A stretch of 64,000 nt of DNA from a bacterium OM1 bin76 (GTDB lineage: Bacteria; Actinomycetota; Acidimicrobiia; Spongiisociales; ZC4RG35): contig MPNA01000002.1 of assembly GCA_002238785.1 (NCBI GenBank), positions 1-64,000 on the forward strand. The letters are read 5' to 3'. A program made the translations under genes and the position numbers. Positions 43,668 through 51,193 of this stretch are shown one piece after another (position 1 is the first letter of the stretch; each line of letters starts with the position of its first letter). The notes below the pieces were generated by a model that was not told where the DNA came from, did not search any database, and saw only the letters and a program-made list of their open reading frames with translations.

Positions 43668-44559
43668 GGGACTCCTCTTCGATCTGTTCGATTCTCTTTC
43701 GGATGCCCTCCCACTGGGAGGCGCCGACGGTGACCGGCGCCCGGTTGCCCAAACCTCTCGCCCAGCAGGTGTTGTGACCCAACTGGGCGGCCCGCTCCAA
43801 GTCCACCCCTCCGGGCGGCGCCGCCAGGTCCATCACCAGACTCCCGGATGGGAGCCGGCGGAGCACCTCTTCTCCCACCACCTGCACCGGTACGGTGGAG
43901 AGCAGCACGTCCAGGCCGTGGGCATGGTCGGCAAGGCGGTTGAGATGGACGGAGGTTGCCCCGATCGCCTCGGCCGCCGCTCGCTGGACAGGACTGCGAG
44001 CGGCCACCATGACGTGTGCCCCCAGCAGCACCAGGGTGTGGGTGAGTAGCGATCCGATGGTTCCCTGGCCGACTATGACCACCCTGGCGTTGTGAATGGT
44101 GATCTCGGTCAGTTCGATGATCTTCGCCAACGCCCCTTCCACGATGGCAGGTCCCCGTCGTAGCATCAATTCCCGGTCGTCCTCGTATTCGGAGAGGCCG
44201 ACTCCTGCTTGACCCGCCGCGGCGCGCAGACGGTGATCGGCTTCACCCAGGATGAGGTGGGCGCCCGCTGCCATGCTGCGCAACTCCTCGACTCCGAGGA
44301 TGATCGATCGGGGGGCCGCAGGGGCGAACAGGGTGCCGTCCGAAGCGATCCCGGGGATGGGAAGAAGCCCATAGTCAGCGCCTTCCAGGGCGGCTTGCGG
44401 CGTCCCGCAGGGAGTCACCCCGCTGATGCCCTGATCCGGCCAAGGGAATCCATGAGCCCGCACCGAAGCTCCGGTGGCCGCCGCCCGCCGAGCGATCTCC
44501 TGCTCCCGCCGGTCTCCTCCCACCACCGCGATGACTCTTTCTTCCCACCGAACTGTCAT
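43657..44559 (-). CDS. Dipicolinate synthase subunit A-like NAD(P) dehydrogenase
   Basis: A 300-aa two-domain dehydrogenase. It follows the SpoVFA/DpaA pattern: VIAVVGGDRREQEIARRAAA, a middle ADYGLLPIPGIASDGTLF, EGALAKIIELTEITIHNARV, the Rossmann loop VIVGQGTIGSLLTHTLVLLG, DVLLSTVPVQVV, and LVMDLAAPPGGVDLERAAQLG. DpaA with DpaB oxidises dihydrodipicolinate in Firmicute spores. No DpaB is present and no other spore gene is seen, so a different imine or cyclic substrate is likely. The FNR-type gene ends 9 bp upstream and the hydantoinase gene overlaps its end, so all three are one operon. Confidence 0.82.
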   Translation of the reverse strand: MTVRWEERVIAVVGGDRREQEIARRAAATGASVRAHGFPWPDQGISGVTPCGTPQAALEGADYGLLPIPGIASDGTLFAPAAPRSIILGVEELRSMAAGAHLILGEADHRLRAAAGQAGVGLSEYEDDRELMLRRGPAIVEGALAKIIELTEITIHNARVVIVGQGTIGSLLTHTLVLLGAHVMVAARSPVQRAAAEAIGATSVHLNRLADHAHGLDVLLSTVPVQVVGEEVLRRLPSGSLVMDLAAPPGGVDLERAAQLGHNTCWARGLGNRAPVTVGASQWEGIRKRIEQIEEESHES

Positions 44560-44568
44560 GTCGCCGGC

Positions 44569-46398
44569 TTACCAATACTCTTCATAGTGGATATTCGATT
44601 TGACGCCATGTCGAGGGAGGGTAAACCCTCGTTCGGCCAGAAGTTGGGCAACTCCCAGTCGCTCGCTGAAGGTTGGGCGGTCGTCCAGCCACTCCGGCAC
44701 CCCGATCATGGCCGGATTGCCGCACATCAACACTTTCAGGCGGGAGGGATCGAGTTCCAACCCGGTCTCCTCGGTGAGCCGATCCTCGGCGATCAACTGT
44801 TGGATGCGCATCCTCAAGGTCCCTGGGGCATCCTCGCGGGTGACCAATGGCAAGTACCGATAGTTGGGAAACCGTTCCTCGAGGGCGCGGTGACGGGCCA
44901 CGTATCCAAGATCGGCGCCGTACCGGACCGAGACCACCGAGACCACCCGGCCTTGGTGCCCCTTGCGGAACAACTCGACAATCATGGCATTGTGGGGAGC
45001 CTCTCCGGTGCCGGTGGCCAGGAACAGCACATCGGAAAACGGGTCCGTCACCGCCGACAGGGTGTAGCGGCCGGCCATCCGGGGTCCCAGATAGATCCGG
45101 TCCCCCTCGTGTTTGAGGGCCAGTCTGGGCGTCAGGCCCGGGAGACGGTCCACACTGGGAGGTACCAGCACGATGTAGAACTCGAGGTGCTCTTCGTAGG
45201 CTGGATCGGTCAGATATCCCTGCGGATCGAAGATCCGGGAGGAGATGGAATAGGACCTTCTGACCAGTCGCTCCTCGCCCACCAGTCGGTCCTCGGCGCC
45301 GTCCACCCTCGGTTCCCAATAGCCGAGCCCCAGGGTGGCGTACTGTCCGGGCACCAGGGGAGAATCACGGTGGTCGGGTTGCACTCTGACGATCCACAGA
45401 TCGGGATTGACCCTTCGGAACCAGGTGATGGTGGCGTTGTAGAAGCGGTTTTCCAGGTTGAACAGACGCTGGCCGGCCCGGACCGGCGTCTCCCGGTGAG
45501 GCGAAGCCTGCAGGGAAGGGAAGTGCCGGGACCGCATGGCTTCCCAGGCTCGGTCGGCAGGGACGGTGACCACCCCGTGGGGATCTTCTTCCGCTCTGGG
45601 CCGATGAATCAGCAGGTGAATGGGCAGCGGTCCCTTTTCCACCTCGATTCCCGAGGTGCTGAGCAGTTGGGCGGCAGAGGCTTCGGGCCCCGAGATCAGC
45701 ACATGGTCGAATTGCAGGTCGGGGGTCTGGCGATTATCGAAGGTCACCATCGGGTATCCCTTGATGTCGTAGACCCGAGTTGGCTGGGATTGCCAGAAGA
45801 CGGTGATCTTCCGCTGGGCCTCGAGACGCCGGACGGTGCGTCTGGCGAGAAAGGACATCTTGCCGAACTCGGTGTGACGAATGCAGAGGACCACGTTGGC
45901 TCCCTCGGACAGAAGCTGGAGCGTCCACTCCACCGGCTCGTCTCCCTCCCCCATCACTACGACATCCCCGGGAGGCTCTTCCAGTTGGGCGGGATGGGTG
46001 AACACTCGACGGGACACCGAAGGGTCAACGGCGATATACGGGGAGCGCCGGTCAGGGGGAGGATGGGGCAGATCCACGACCACCGTCCGGGACGCCACCG
46101 GGCCGGTGGAGGTATCCAATACCAGGAGCGGACCGGAAACCTGGCGGATGCGCCGGGGAACAGTTTCATAGCGGACGGTTATTCCTGGCGCCTCGAAACG
46201 GCTGGGGTAGGCCTGAGGGTCGGAGGGGGAAAGCACCAACACTCGTTTGAGGCCTCCGGCTACCGCTTCGGAGGCCAGGGACAGCGCCGCCAAGCGGTCA
46301 CCGGCGATTACGACCTCCCAGGTGAAAGAAGGATGGGGGGTCTCGGAAGCGTCTGATTGAGAGATGCTGTGAAGGCTATCGAAAAAGGCCTGCTGCAA
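44569..46398 (-). CDS. Fusion of Rossmann domain and ferredoxin/flavodoxin-NADP reductase
   Basis: A 609-aa protein. The C-terminal 270 residues are an Fpr-type reductase: RRSYSISSRIF (FAD-binding RxYS), LFLATGTGEAPHNAMI (NADP-binding GTGxAP), LMCGNPAMIGVPEWL and the terminal HYEEYW, like the VEKYW-type aromatic ending of Fpr. The N-terminal 330 residues contain two Rossmann-like parts (TWEVVIAGDRLAALSLASEA and DVVVMGEGDEPVEWTLQLLS) resembling YpdA/thioredoxin-reductase folds but with degenerate glycine motifs. It should pass electrons between NADPH and a ferredoxin or flavodoxin. TTG 46398 is the only usable start. It heads the operon with the DpaA-like and hydantoinase genes. Confidence 0.82.
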   Translation of the reverse strand: MQQAFFDSLHSISQSDASETPHPSFTWEVVIAGDRLAALSLASEAVAGGLKRVLVLSPSDPQAYPSRFEAPGITVRYETVPRRIRQVSGPLLVLDTSTGPVASRTVVVDLPHPPPDRRSPYIAVDPSVSRRVFTHPAQLEEPPGDVVVMGEGDEPVEWTLQLLSEGANVVLCIRHTEFGKMSFLARRTVRRLEAQRKITVFWQSQPTRVYDIKGYPMVTFDNRQTPDLQFDHVLISGPEASAAQLLSTSGIEVEKGPLPIHLLIHRPRAEEDPHGVVTVPADRAWEAMRSRHFPSLQASPHRETPVRAGQRLFNLENRFYNATITWFRRVNPDLWIVRVQPDHRDSPLVPGQYATLGLGYWEPRVDGAEDRLVGEERLVRRSYSISSRIFDPQGYLTDPAYEEHLEFYIVLVPPSVDRLPGLTPRLALKHEGDRIYLGPRMAGRYTLSAVTDPFSDVLFLATGTGEAPHNAMIVELFRKGHQGRVVSVVSVRYGADLGYVARHRALEERFPNYRYLPLVTREDAPGTLRMRIQQLIAEDRLTEETGLELDPSRLKVLMCGNPAMIGVPEWLDDRPTFSERLGVAQLLAERGFTLPRHGVKSNIHYEEYW

Positions 46399-46403
46399 CT
46401 GTC

Positions 46404-46413
46404 CTAAATTTAG
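46404..46413. promoter_or_regulatory. Perfect 10-bp palindrome in a divergent promoter region
   Basis: CTAAATTTAG lies centrally in the 44-bp gap between the start codons of the divergent reductase (46398, -) and tautomerase (46443, +) genes. An AT-rich palindrome in such a spot is a natural operator or overlapping -10 region for both operons. No regulator gene is visible nearby. Confidence 0.4.
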
Positions 46414-46442
46414 ATGCCAGCACCGAAGAAGGGAGCAGCACC

Positions 46443-46637
46443 GTGCCGGTTGTGACGGTGGAAATGTGGGAAGGACGAACCATCGAGCAGAAGCGTCGGC
46501 TGGTGAAAGCTATCACCGAGGCGATGGTGGAACATGCCGATGCCCGCCCGGATGCCCTGCATGTGATAATTCATGATGTTCCCAGGGAGAATTGGGGCCT
46601 GGCCGGGGTGCTGGGACCGGATCGAACCGACGTATGA
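46443..46637 (+). CDS. 4-oxalocrotonate tautomerase-family enzyme
   Basis: A 64-aa tautomerase, the standard monomer length. Pro after the initiator (M-PVVTVEMWEGRTIEQKRRL) is the catalytic base once Met is removed, R12 and the Arg in VIIHDVPRENWGLAG fit substrate carboxylate binding. 4-OT enzymes ketonise 2-hydroxymuconates from aromatic or heterocyclic ring cleavage. GTG 46443 follows GGGAG at 8 nt. Its TGA overlaps the ATG of the next gene (ATGA), so the two are coupled. Confidence 0.92.
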   Translation: MPVVTVEMWEGRTIEQKRRLVKAITEAMVEHADARPDALHVIIHDVPRENWGLAGVLGPDRTDV

Positions 46638-47629
46638 GCGAGGTGATCGACCTTTCGGCACTCGACTCCGGATCGGCGGCGTTATTGGTGATCGATATGC
46701 AGAATGCCTTCTGCCACCCCGAGGGGACCTTGGGCGACTCTGGAGTGGACGTCAGCCCCGTACAGGAGGTCTACGGGCCTCTGGGTGAGTTGATCGGGGC
46801 ATTCAAGGGTGCGGGGATCCCGGTGATCTGGACGGTGCAGGCCCATCTCCAACCCGACCATGGCAGGCAGCAGAAGCGCCTTCCATCCCACACCGAGCGC
46901 CGTTCGAGGGTGGCGGCCCTGGCAGGAAGCTGGGATGCGCAAATCGTGGAGGAATTGGCGGATCTGGCTGACGATTCCACCATGGTGGTCCGCAAACACC
47001 GGTTCGGGGCGTTCTATGAGACCCGCCTTGAAGCCTTGCTTCGCATGCTGGGGGTCCGGACCCTGTTCATTACGGGGGTGACGCTCAATGCGTGCGTCGA
47101 GACCACCGTGCGGGAGGCTTACCTGAGAGACTACGACGTGGTGGCGGTGACCGACTGCATCGCCGGAGTGCGTCCCCAATGGGAACCCTCGGCCTTGGAG
47201 GTCTGGTCGCACTACCTTGCCCATCTGGCTACCTCGGGGGAGGTGGCCCAATGGCTGGAGGAGAGTGGCCGTCCGGTGGTAAAGGGGATAAGACATGTGC
47301 TCTTGGAGACCACCGACCTGGACGCGGCCGAACGCTTCTACGTCGACCTGCTGGGTTTCAAGGTCAAGAACCGAGCACCTTTCCGGGACGGACGGCGCTT
47401 CATCGGGATTGAGCAGGGATTGGGGCTCACCGAGGGAGGGACGGGTGAAGGGGGACAAGTGGATCACTTCGCCTTCGAGGTGGAGGGGGTGGCCGAGTTC
47501 GAGCGGATGGTGGCGGAGGCCGGTTACCGGATCGTGCGTCCTCTGGGACCGGGCCCCTACGGTCTCACCGTCTATGTGGCCGACCCGGACGGCAACGAGA
47601 TCGAACTGTACGAGACGGAGAAAACGTGA
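46634..47629 (+). CDS. Isochorismatase-like hydrolase fused to a VOC domain
   Basis: A 331-aa fusion. Residues 1-205 are an isochorismatase-fold cysteine hydrolase with triad D21 (LLVIDMQNAF), K121 (VVRKHRFGAF) and C154 (TLNACVETTV), like N-carbamoylsarcosine amidase, maleamate amidohydrolase or RutB. From about residue 217 a glyoxalase/VOC domain follows (IRHVLLETTDLDAAERFYVD to VADPDGNEIELYE) with possible His and Glu metal ligands. The hydrolase would release ammonia or carbamate from an amide; the VOC part may isomerise or bind the product. It overlaps the tautomerase gene and the next gene by 4 bp each. Confidence 0.88.
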   Translation: MSEVIDLSALDSGSAALLVIDMQNAFCHPEGTLGDSGVDVSPVQEVYGPLGELIGAFKGAGIPVIWTVQAHLQPDHGRQQKRLPSHTERRSRVAALAGSWDAQIVEELADLADDSTMVVRKHRFGAFYETRLEALLRMLGVRTLFITGVTLNACVETTVREAYLRDYDVVAVTDCIAGVRPQWEPSALEVWSHYLAHLATSGEVAQWLEESGRPVVKGIRHVLLETTDLDAAERFYVDLLGFKVKNRAPFRDGRRFIGIEQGLGLTEGGTGEGGQVDHFAFEVEGVAEFERMVAEAGYRIVRPLGPGPYGLTVYVADPDGNEIELYETEKT

Positions 47630-48816
47630 AGATAACTACCGCCACCATCTACATGGTGGCTCTTCCCACCCGCCGTCACCATACCTGGGCTTCGAAGATG
47701 ACCGCTCCCATCGGTCGCCATGCCATCGTGCGACTGGGCACCGACGAGGGGATCGAGGGATGGGGAGAAGCGCCGGCTGGGATCACCTGGGGCGGGTCGG
47801 CGATGCGCTATTACGGCGAATCGCCCGAGACGGTGCGGATCGTGGCGGCCGACTACCTGCTTCCGGCCGTGGTCGGCGTCGACCCTCGTGAAATCGCGGT
47901 CGTTCATGCTCGGATGGACAAGGCCGCCAAGGGTCATCCCTATGCCAAGGCCATGATCGACATGGCCTGTTATGACCTGGCCGGACGGGCCATGGGGGTG
48001 GCGGTCGCAACCCTCCTGGGGGGTTCTCACCGCAAGGGTGTCGAGTTGGCGCATTCGTTGGGGATCATGTCCATCGAACGCTGCTTGGAGGAAGCTCAGC
48101 AAGCAGTGGCCGAAGGGGCGTTGACCATCAAGTGCAAGACCGGACTGGATCCCGTCCGGGATGTGGAGTTGGTGCGGCGTCTGCGGGAACTGGTGGGCCC
48201 CGACATCAAGATCCGGGTGGATGCCAACGAGGCGTATTCCCATGTTGCAGAGGCGGTCGCGGTTACCCGCGCCCAGGAGGAGTACGACATCATGCTGTGC
48301 GAGCAACCGGTGGCGGGCGCCGAGGGCCTCTCTGCGGTGGCGCAGCGGATCGACACGCCGGTGATGGCCGACGAGTCGGCCTGGACGGTGGAGGACATCT
48401 GGGAACTCTTCGACCTGGGCGCCGCCGAATTCTTCTCCTGTTACGTCACCAAGCCCGGGGGCCTCTTCCGGGCCCGCCAGCAGGCCGAGACTGCCCGTCG
48501 CCTGGGCATGATGTGCGATATCGGCGGATCGATCGAGACGGGTATAGGCAACGCTGCCAATCTGGCGCTGGGCGCCGCAGTGGAGAACGCCATCCTGCCA
48601 AGTGTCTGCCCGGTCTCTGGGGCGGCGGAGAGCAACCGGCCGGAGATAGCCGGCATTTACTACACCGATGACCTGATCAGAGGGTCCTTCCGTTTCGAGG
48701 AGGGAAGGGTGATGGCCCCCACCGGTCCAGGTCTTGGGATCGAGGTCGATGTGGGCAAGGTGGAGGAGTACTCGGTGTCCGAGGCTATCACTTTGGACCT
48801 CGGCGGAGGAGGGTAG
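47626..48816 (+). CDS. Mandelate racemase / muconate lactonizing enzyme family
   Basis: A 396-aa enolase-superfamily enzyme. The capping domain begins MKITTATIYMVALPTRRHH. The barrel has the KxK acid/base motif (LTIKCKTG, K169/K171), metal-ligand strands IRVDANEAY, LCEQPV and VMADES, and a Lys in CYVTKPGG, as in the muconate-cycloisomerase/dipeptide-epimerase subgroup. It would abstract a proton alpha to a carboxylate, leading to epimerisation, cycloisomerisation or elimination. GTG 47626 overlaps the stop of the fusion gene. Substrate is probably a product of the preceding hydrolase. Confidence 0.9.
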   Translation: MKITTATIYMVALPTRRHHTWASKMTAPIGRHAIVRLGTDEGIEGWGEAPAGITWGGSAMRYYGESPETVRIVAADYLLPAVVGVDPREIAVVHARMDKAAKGHPYAKAMIDMACYDLAGRAMGVAVATLLGGSHRKGVELAHSLGIMSIERCLEEAQQAVAEGALTIKCKTGLDPVRDVELVRRLRELVGPDIKIRVDANEAYSHVAEAVAVTRAQEEYDIMLCEQPVAGAEGLSAVAQRIDTPVMADESAWTVEDIWELFDLGAAEFFSCYVTKPGGLFRARQQAETARRLGMMCDIGGSIETGIGNAANLALGAAVENAILPSVCPVSGAAESNRPEIAGIYYTDDLIRGSFRFEEGRVMAPTGPGLGIEVDVGKVEEYSVSEAITLDLGGGG

Positions 48817-48826
48817 GAGTTATCCC

Positions 48827-49963
48827 ATGAGCCGAATAGTGGTGATGGGTGGGGGAGCCGGGGGGATGGCGGCGACAGTGGATCTGACGCTGCGGGGATT
48901 CCAGGTGATCTGGTGGCGACGGACAGTTCCCAACCGGCCTCCGTCGGGATTCCGGCTGGCGTATCGGGGGGTGTGCGGTGATGGCGTGATGCCGGTTACC
49001 TGCACGAACGATCTGTCGGCGGCGAAGGAGGGTGCCGCCGGGGTGCTGGTGTGTCTGCCCTCCACCGCTCACCGGCACATTGCCCGTCTCCTGGCTGAAG
49101 TGGGTTGCGATGCACCGGTGGTGTTGGCGCCCGGCCACCTGGGCGGCGCCCTGGAGGTGGCGCAGGTGATGCGAAATGCCGGTGTGGACCCTCTGCCTCC
49201 CCTGGCGGAGGGTTCCACCCTTCCCTACACGGTGCGGGCCTTTGCAGTGGGTGGAGATGCCGGCGGGGACTATCAGGGGGCGCAGTGGGTGGTCAACATC
49301 ACCGGCGCCGCGTCCCGGATGCTGGTGGGGTGCCTTCCCTCAGGTGAGGCGGCGTTGGCGCTGGCCACGCGGCTCTACCCTGGCGCTGTTCCCCTACCCG
49401 ACGTCTTGGCGGTTGGCCTGGCCGAAGTCAACATGGTCCTCCATCCCCCCGGCTCGATTCTTGCGGCGGCCTGGGTGGAGGCCACCGGCGGAGACTTCCG
49501 GTTCTACGTGGACGGAATGACCTCCGGGGTGGCCTCGGTCATGGAACGGTTGGATGCCGAGCGCCTCGCAGTAGCCGGCGCCTTCGGGTACCGCCTGGGG
49601 TCTCTGATGGAAGAGATGGCTGCCATTGGGACGGTGGAACCCGAGGCCGACCTCAACGACATAGAGGGGGCGATCTCAGGAGGTAAGGCCAATGCCCGGA
49701 TCATGGCTCCCCACTCCCTGGGACACCGCTACTACACCGAGGATTTCGGCTATGGCCTGTTGCCGTTGGTGGAGTTGGCCAAAGTGGCGGGGGTGAAGAC
49801 CCCGGTGGCGGAGGCGTTACTGAACCTGGCATCCGCGGCGGGACTGGAGAGCGCCATAGCCGGCGGCCGTACTCTGCGACGCCTGGGCCTGGAGGGGTTG
49901 TCGGTGGAGGAGATCCTCTCTTCCATCCACCCCTGCAGCAACCCCGGGACTGCACCTCACTAG
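48827..49963 (+). CDS. Octopine/nopaline (opine) dehydrogenase-family protein
   Basis: A 378-aa protein: Rossmann start SRIVVMGGGAGGMAATVDLT, GVLVCLPSTAHRHIARLL, then the opine dehydrogenase domain with AEVNMVLHPPGSILAAAW and the His-containing MAPHSLGHRYYTEDFGYGLL. Opine dehydrogenases reductively condense an amino acid with a keto acid, or reverse it, with NAD(P)H. GTAGGAGT precedes ATG 48827, 10 bp after the enolase-superfamily gene. It completes the plus-strand arm of the cluster. The biological substrate is unknown. Confidence 0.82.
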   Translation: MSRIVVMGGGAGGMAATVDLTLRGFQVIWWRRTVPNRPPSGFRLAYRGVCGDGVMPVTCTNDLSAAKEGAAGVLVCLPSTAHRHIARLLAEVGCDAPVVLAPGHLGGALEVAQVMRNAGVDPLPPLAEGSTLPYTVRAFAVGGDAGGDYQGAQWVVNITGAASRMLVGCLPSGEAALALATRLYPGAVPLPDVLAVGLAEVNMVLHPPGSILAAAWVEATGGDFRFYVDGMTSGVASVMERLDAERLAVAGAFGYRLGSLMEEMAAIGTVEPEADLNDIEGAISGGKANARIMAPHSLGHRYYTEDFGYGLLPLVELAKVAGVKTPVAEALLNLASAAGLESAIAGGRTLRRLGLEGLSVEEILSSIHPCSNPGTAPH

Positions 49964-50393
49964 CCAATGGCTGACCCACGGGGCTTGGCCCGCCCCGGAG
50001 CGCGTTTTCGAATACATGGGATTACCCTCCCGACCCGCCGCCGCCTTTCCGGTCAGAATTCGTCAGGCGGTGCAGGACCGCCCGAACCGGGAACGTCGCC
50101 GGCTTGGTGCTCGACTTCGAGAGACTTTTGGAAAAAGACCGCTCGCCGATGGTCGAGGCTTTGAGATGATCAAGGTGGTCCGGAACACTTTGATGTTTGT
50201 TCTTGGTTCCAATTTGCTGGGCCACTGTGACATTTTCAAGGTCTTGAGCCGGGAATCTTTGAGAGTCTTGTTCTCGATTGCCCGAAGCAGAAACGACGCC
50301 GACGCGACAATCCGACGGGCGAACCGCCGACCTGGCGCGGCCTGCACCGCCTGAAAGAGGATGGGGAACCGGTGGGTATCATCGGCCAACCTG
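49964..50393. other. Intergenic region containing an inverted-repeat-bounded segment
   Basis: This 430-bp stretch shows no convincing gene on either strand. Its central part (about 50160-50290) is more AT-rich than neighbouring coding DNA. A 14-bp perfect inverted repeat brackets 50063-50354 and is listed separately. I checked it for RNase P, tmRNA and SRP RNA signatures by eye and saw none. Confidence 0.45.
50063..50354. repeat. 292-bp segment bounded by 14-bp inverted repeats
   Basis: TCAGGCGGTGCAGG (50063-50076) is the exact reverse complement of 50341-50354. No target-site duplication is evident beside the repeats and no transposase fragment lies between. It might be a small non-autonomous element (MITE) or a chance pair. 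Confidence 0.35.
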
Positions 50394-51152
50394 ATGAAAC
50401 TGAGCAAACACCTCTTGAAGCAACGTCTCCAAGAAGGTGAAGTCTCATATGGAGCCTGGTGCATGATGCCGTCGCCGTTCGTTGTGGAGGTGTTCTGTCA
50501 TCATCCGTTCGACTGGATCGCGCTCGATCTTCAACACGGCCTGTGGGGCCATCAACAGATGGTCGGCGCCCTGCAGGTGATCGATGGGTTTGGACTCCCT
50601 TCCGTGGTCCGGGTAAACGGTGCTGATCGATGGGAGATCGGCAGGGTCTTGGACGCGGGAGCGGCCGGGGTCATCGTTCCAATGGTGGACAACCCTGCCG
50701 AGGCGGCGGAGGCGGTGGCGGCTTGCCGCTACCCCCCTTTGGGGGTACGCAGCTTCGGGCCGGTGCGAGCGGCGCTGGGAAGACCCGAGTGGAGCACGGA
50801 CATCGCCAACCGGGAAGTCCTGTGCATAGTGATGATCGAGACCCCGGGCGGACTGACCAACCTGGATGAGATCCTGGATGTTCGGGGCATTGACGCCGTT
50901 GTGGTGGGCGCCGTTGACCTCTCCCTGACGCATGGTGCGCTGGGAGATGAGCAGGCACGGTGGGAGATGGTCCACATGGTGTTCGACAAATGCCGTGAAA
51001 GGGGGGTTCCGTATGGGTTGGCCGTTTCGGCGCCTGCTGACGCCAAGGCGGCCACCGAGGCCGGGGCCGCACTGGTGGCCCTCAGTCCCGACGCCTGGCT
51101 GCTCTCCGATGCCATAGAGGACTATCTGAGCGACTGTGGAATAACCCGCTGA
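50394..51152 (+). CDS. HpcH/HpaI-type aldolase
   Basis: A 252-aa class II (metal-dependent) aldolase: YGAWCMMPSPFVVEVFCHH, WIALDLQHGLWGHQQM (catalytic His), VVRVNGAD (Arg), VMIETPGGL (metal Glu) and VVVGAVDLSLTHGALGD (metal Asp). Members split or make 4-hydroxy-2-oxo acids, giving pyruvate and an aldehyde in aromatic breakdown. ATG 50394 is chosen where family homology starts. A 430-bp gap separates it from the opine-type gene, so it may have its own promoter, yet its chemistry fits as a final step of the same pathway. Confidence 0.9.
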   Translation: MKLSKHLLKQRLQEGEVSYGAWCMMPSPFVVEVFCHHPFDWIALDLQHGLWGHQQMVGALQVIDGFGLPSVVRVNGADRWEIGRVLDAGAAGVIVPMVDNPAEAAEAVAACRYPPLGVRSFGPVRAALGRPEWSTDIANREVLCIVMIETPGGLTNLDEILDVRGIDAVVVGAVDLSLTHGALGDEQARWEMVHMVFDKCRERGVPYGLAVSAPADAKAATEAGAALVALSPDAWLLSDAIEDYLSDCGITR

Positions 51153-51193
51153 GCCCCCCGGAAGGGACGAGCCCATCAGATTGCACCGAATCG

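Noticed and set aside
44209-46356. Long plus-strand open frame antisense to the reductase fusion gene
   Set aside because: Its translation is low-complexity Gly/Arg/His/Pro-rich with no family motif, and it mirrors a real gene with clear Fpr motifs; typical high-GC shadow.
46634-47629. Whether the isochorismatase-VOC frame starts further upstream at 46592
   Set aside because: The earlier start would lie within the tautomerase gene and adds residues without homology; ATG 46634 gives a normal coupled ATGA junction.
49964-50393. Possible structured housekeeping RNA (RNase P, tmRNA, SRP) in the gene-free gap
   Set aside because: None of the conserved core sequences of these RNAs was seen; only an inverted repeat at the borders.
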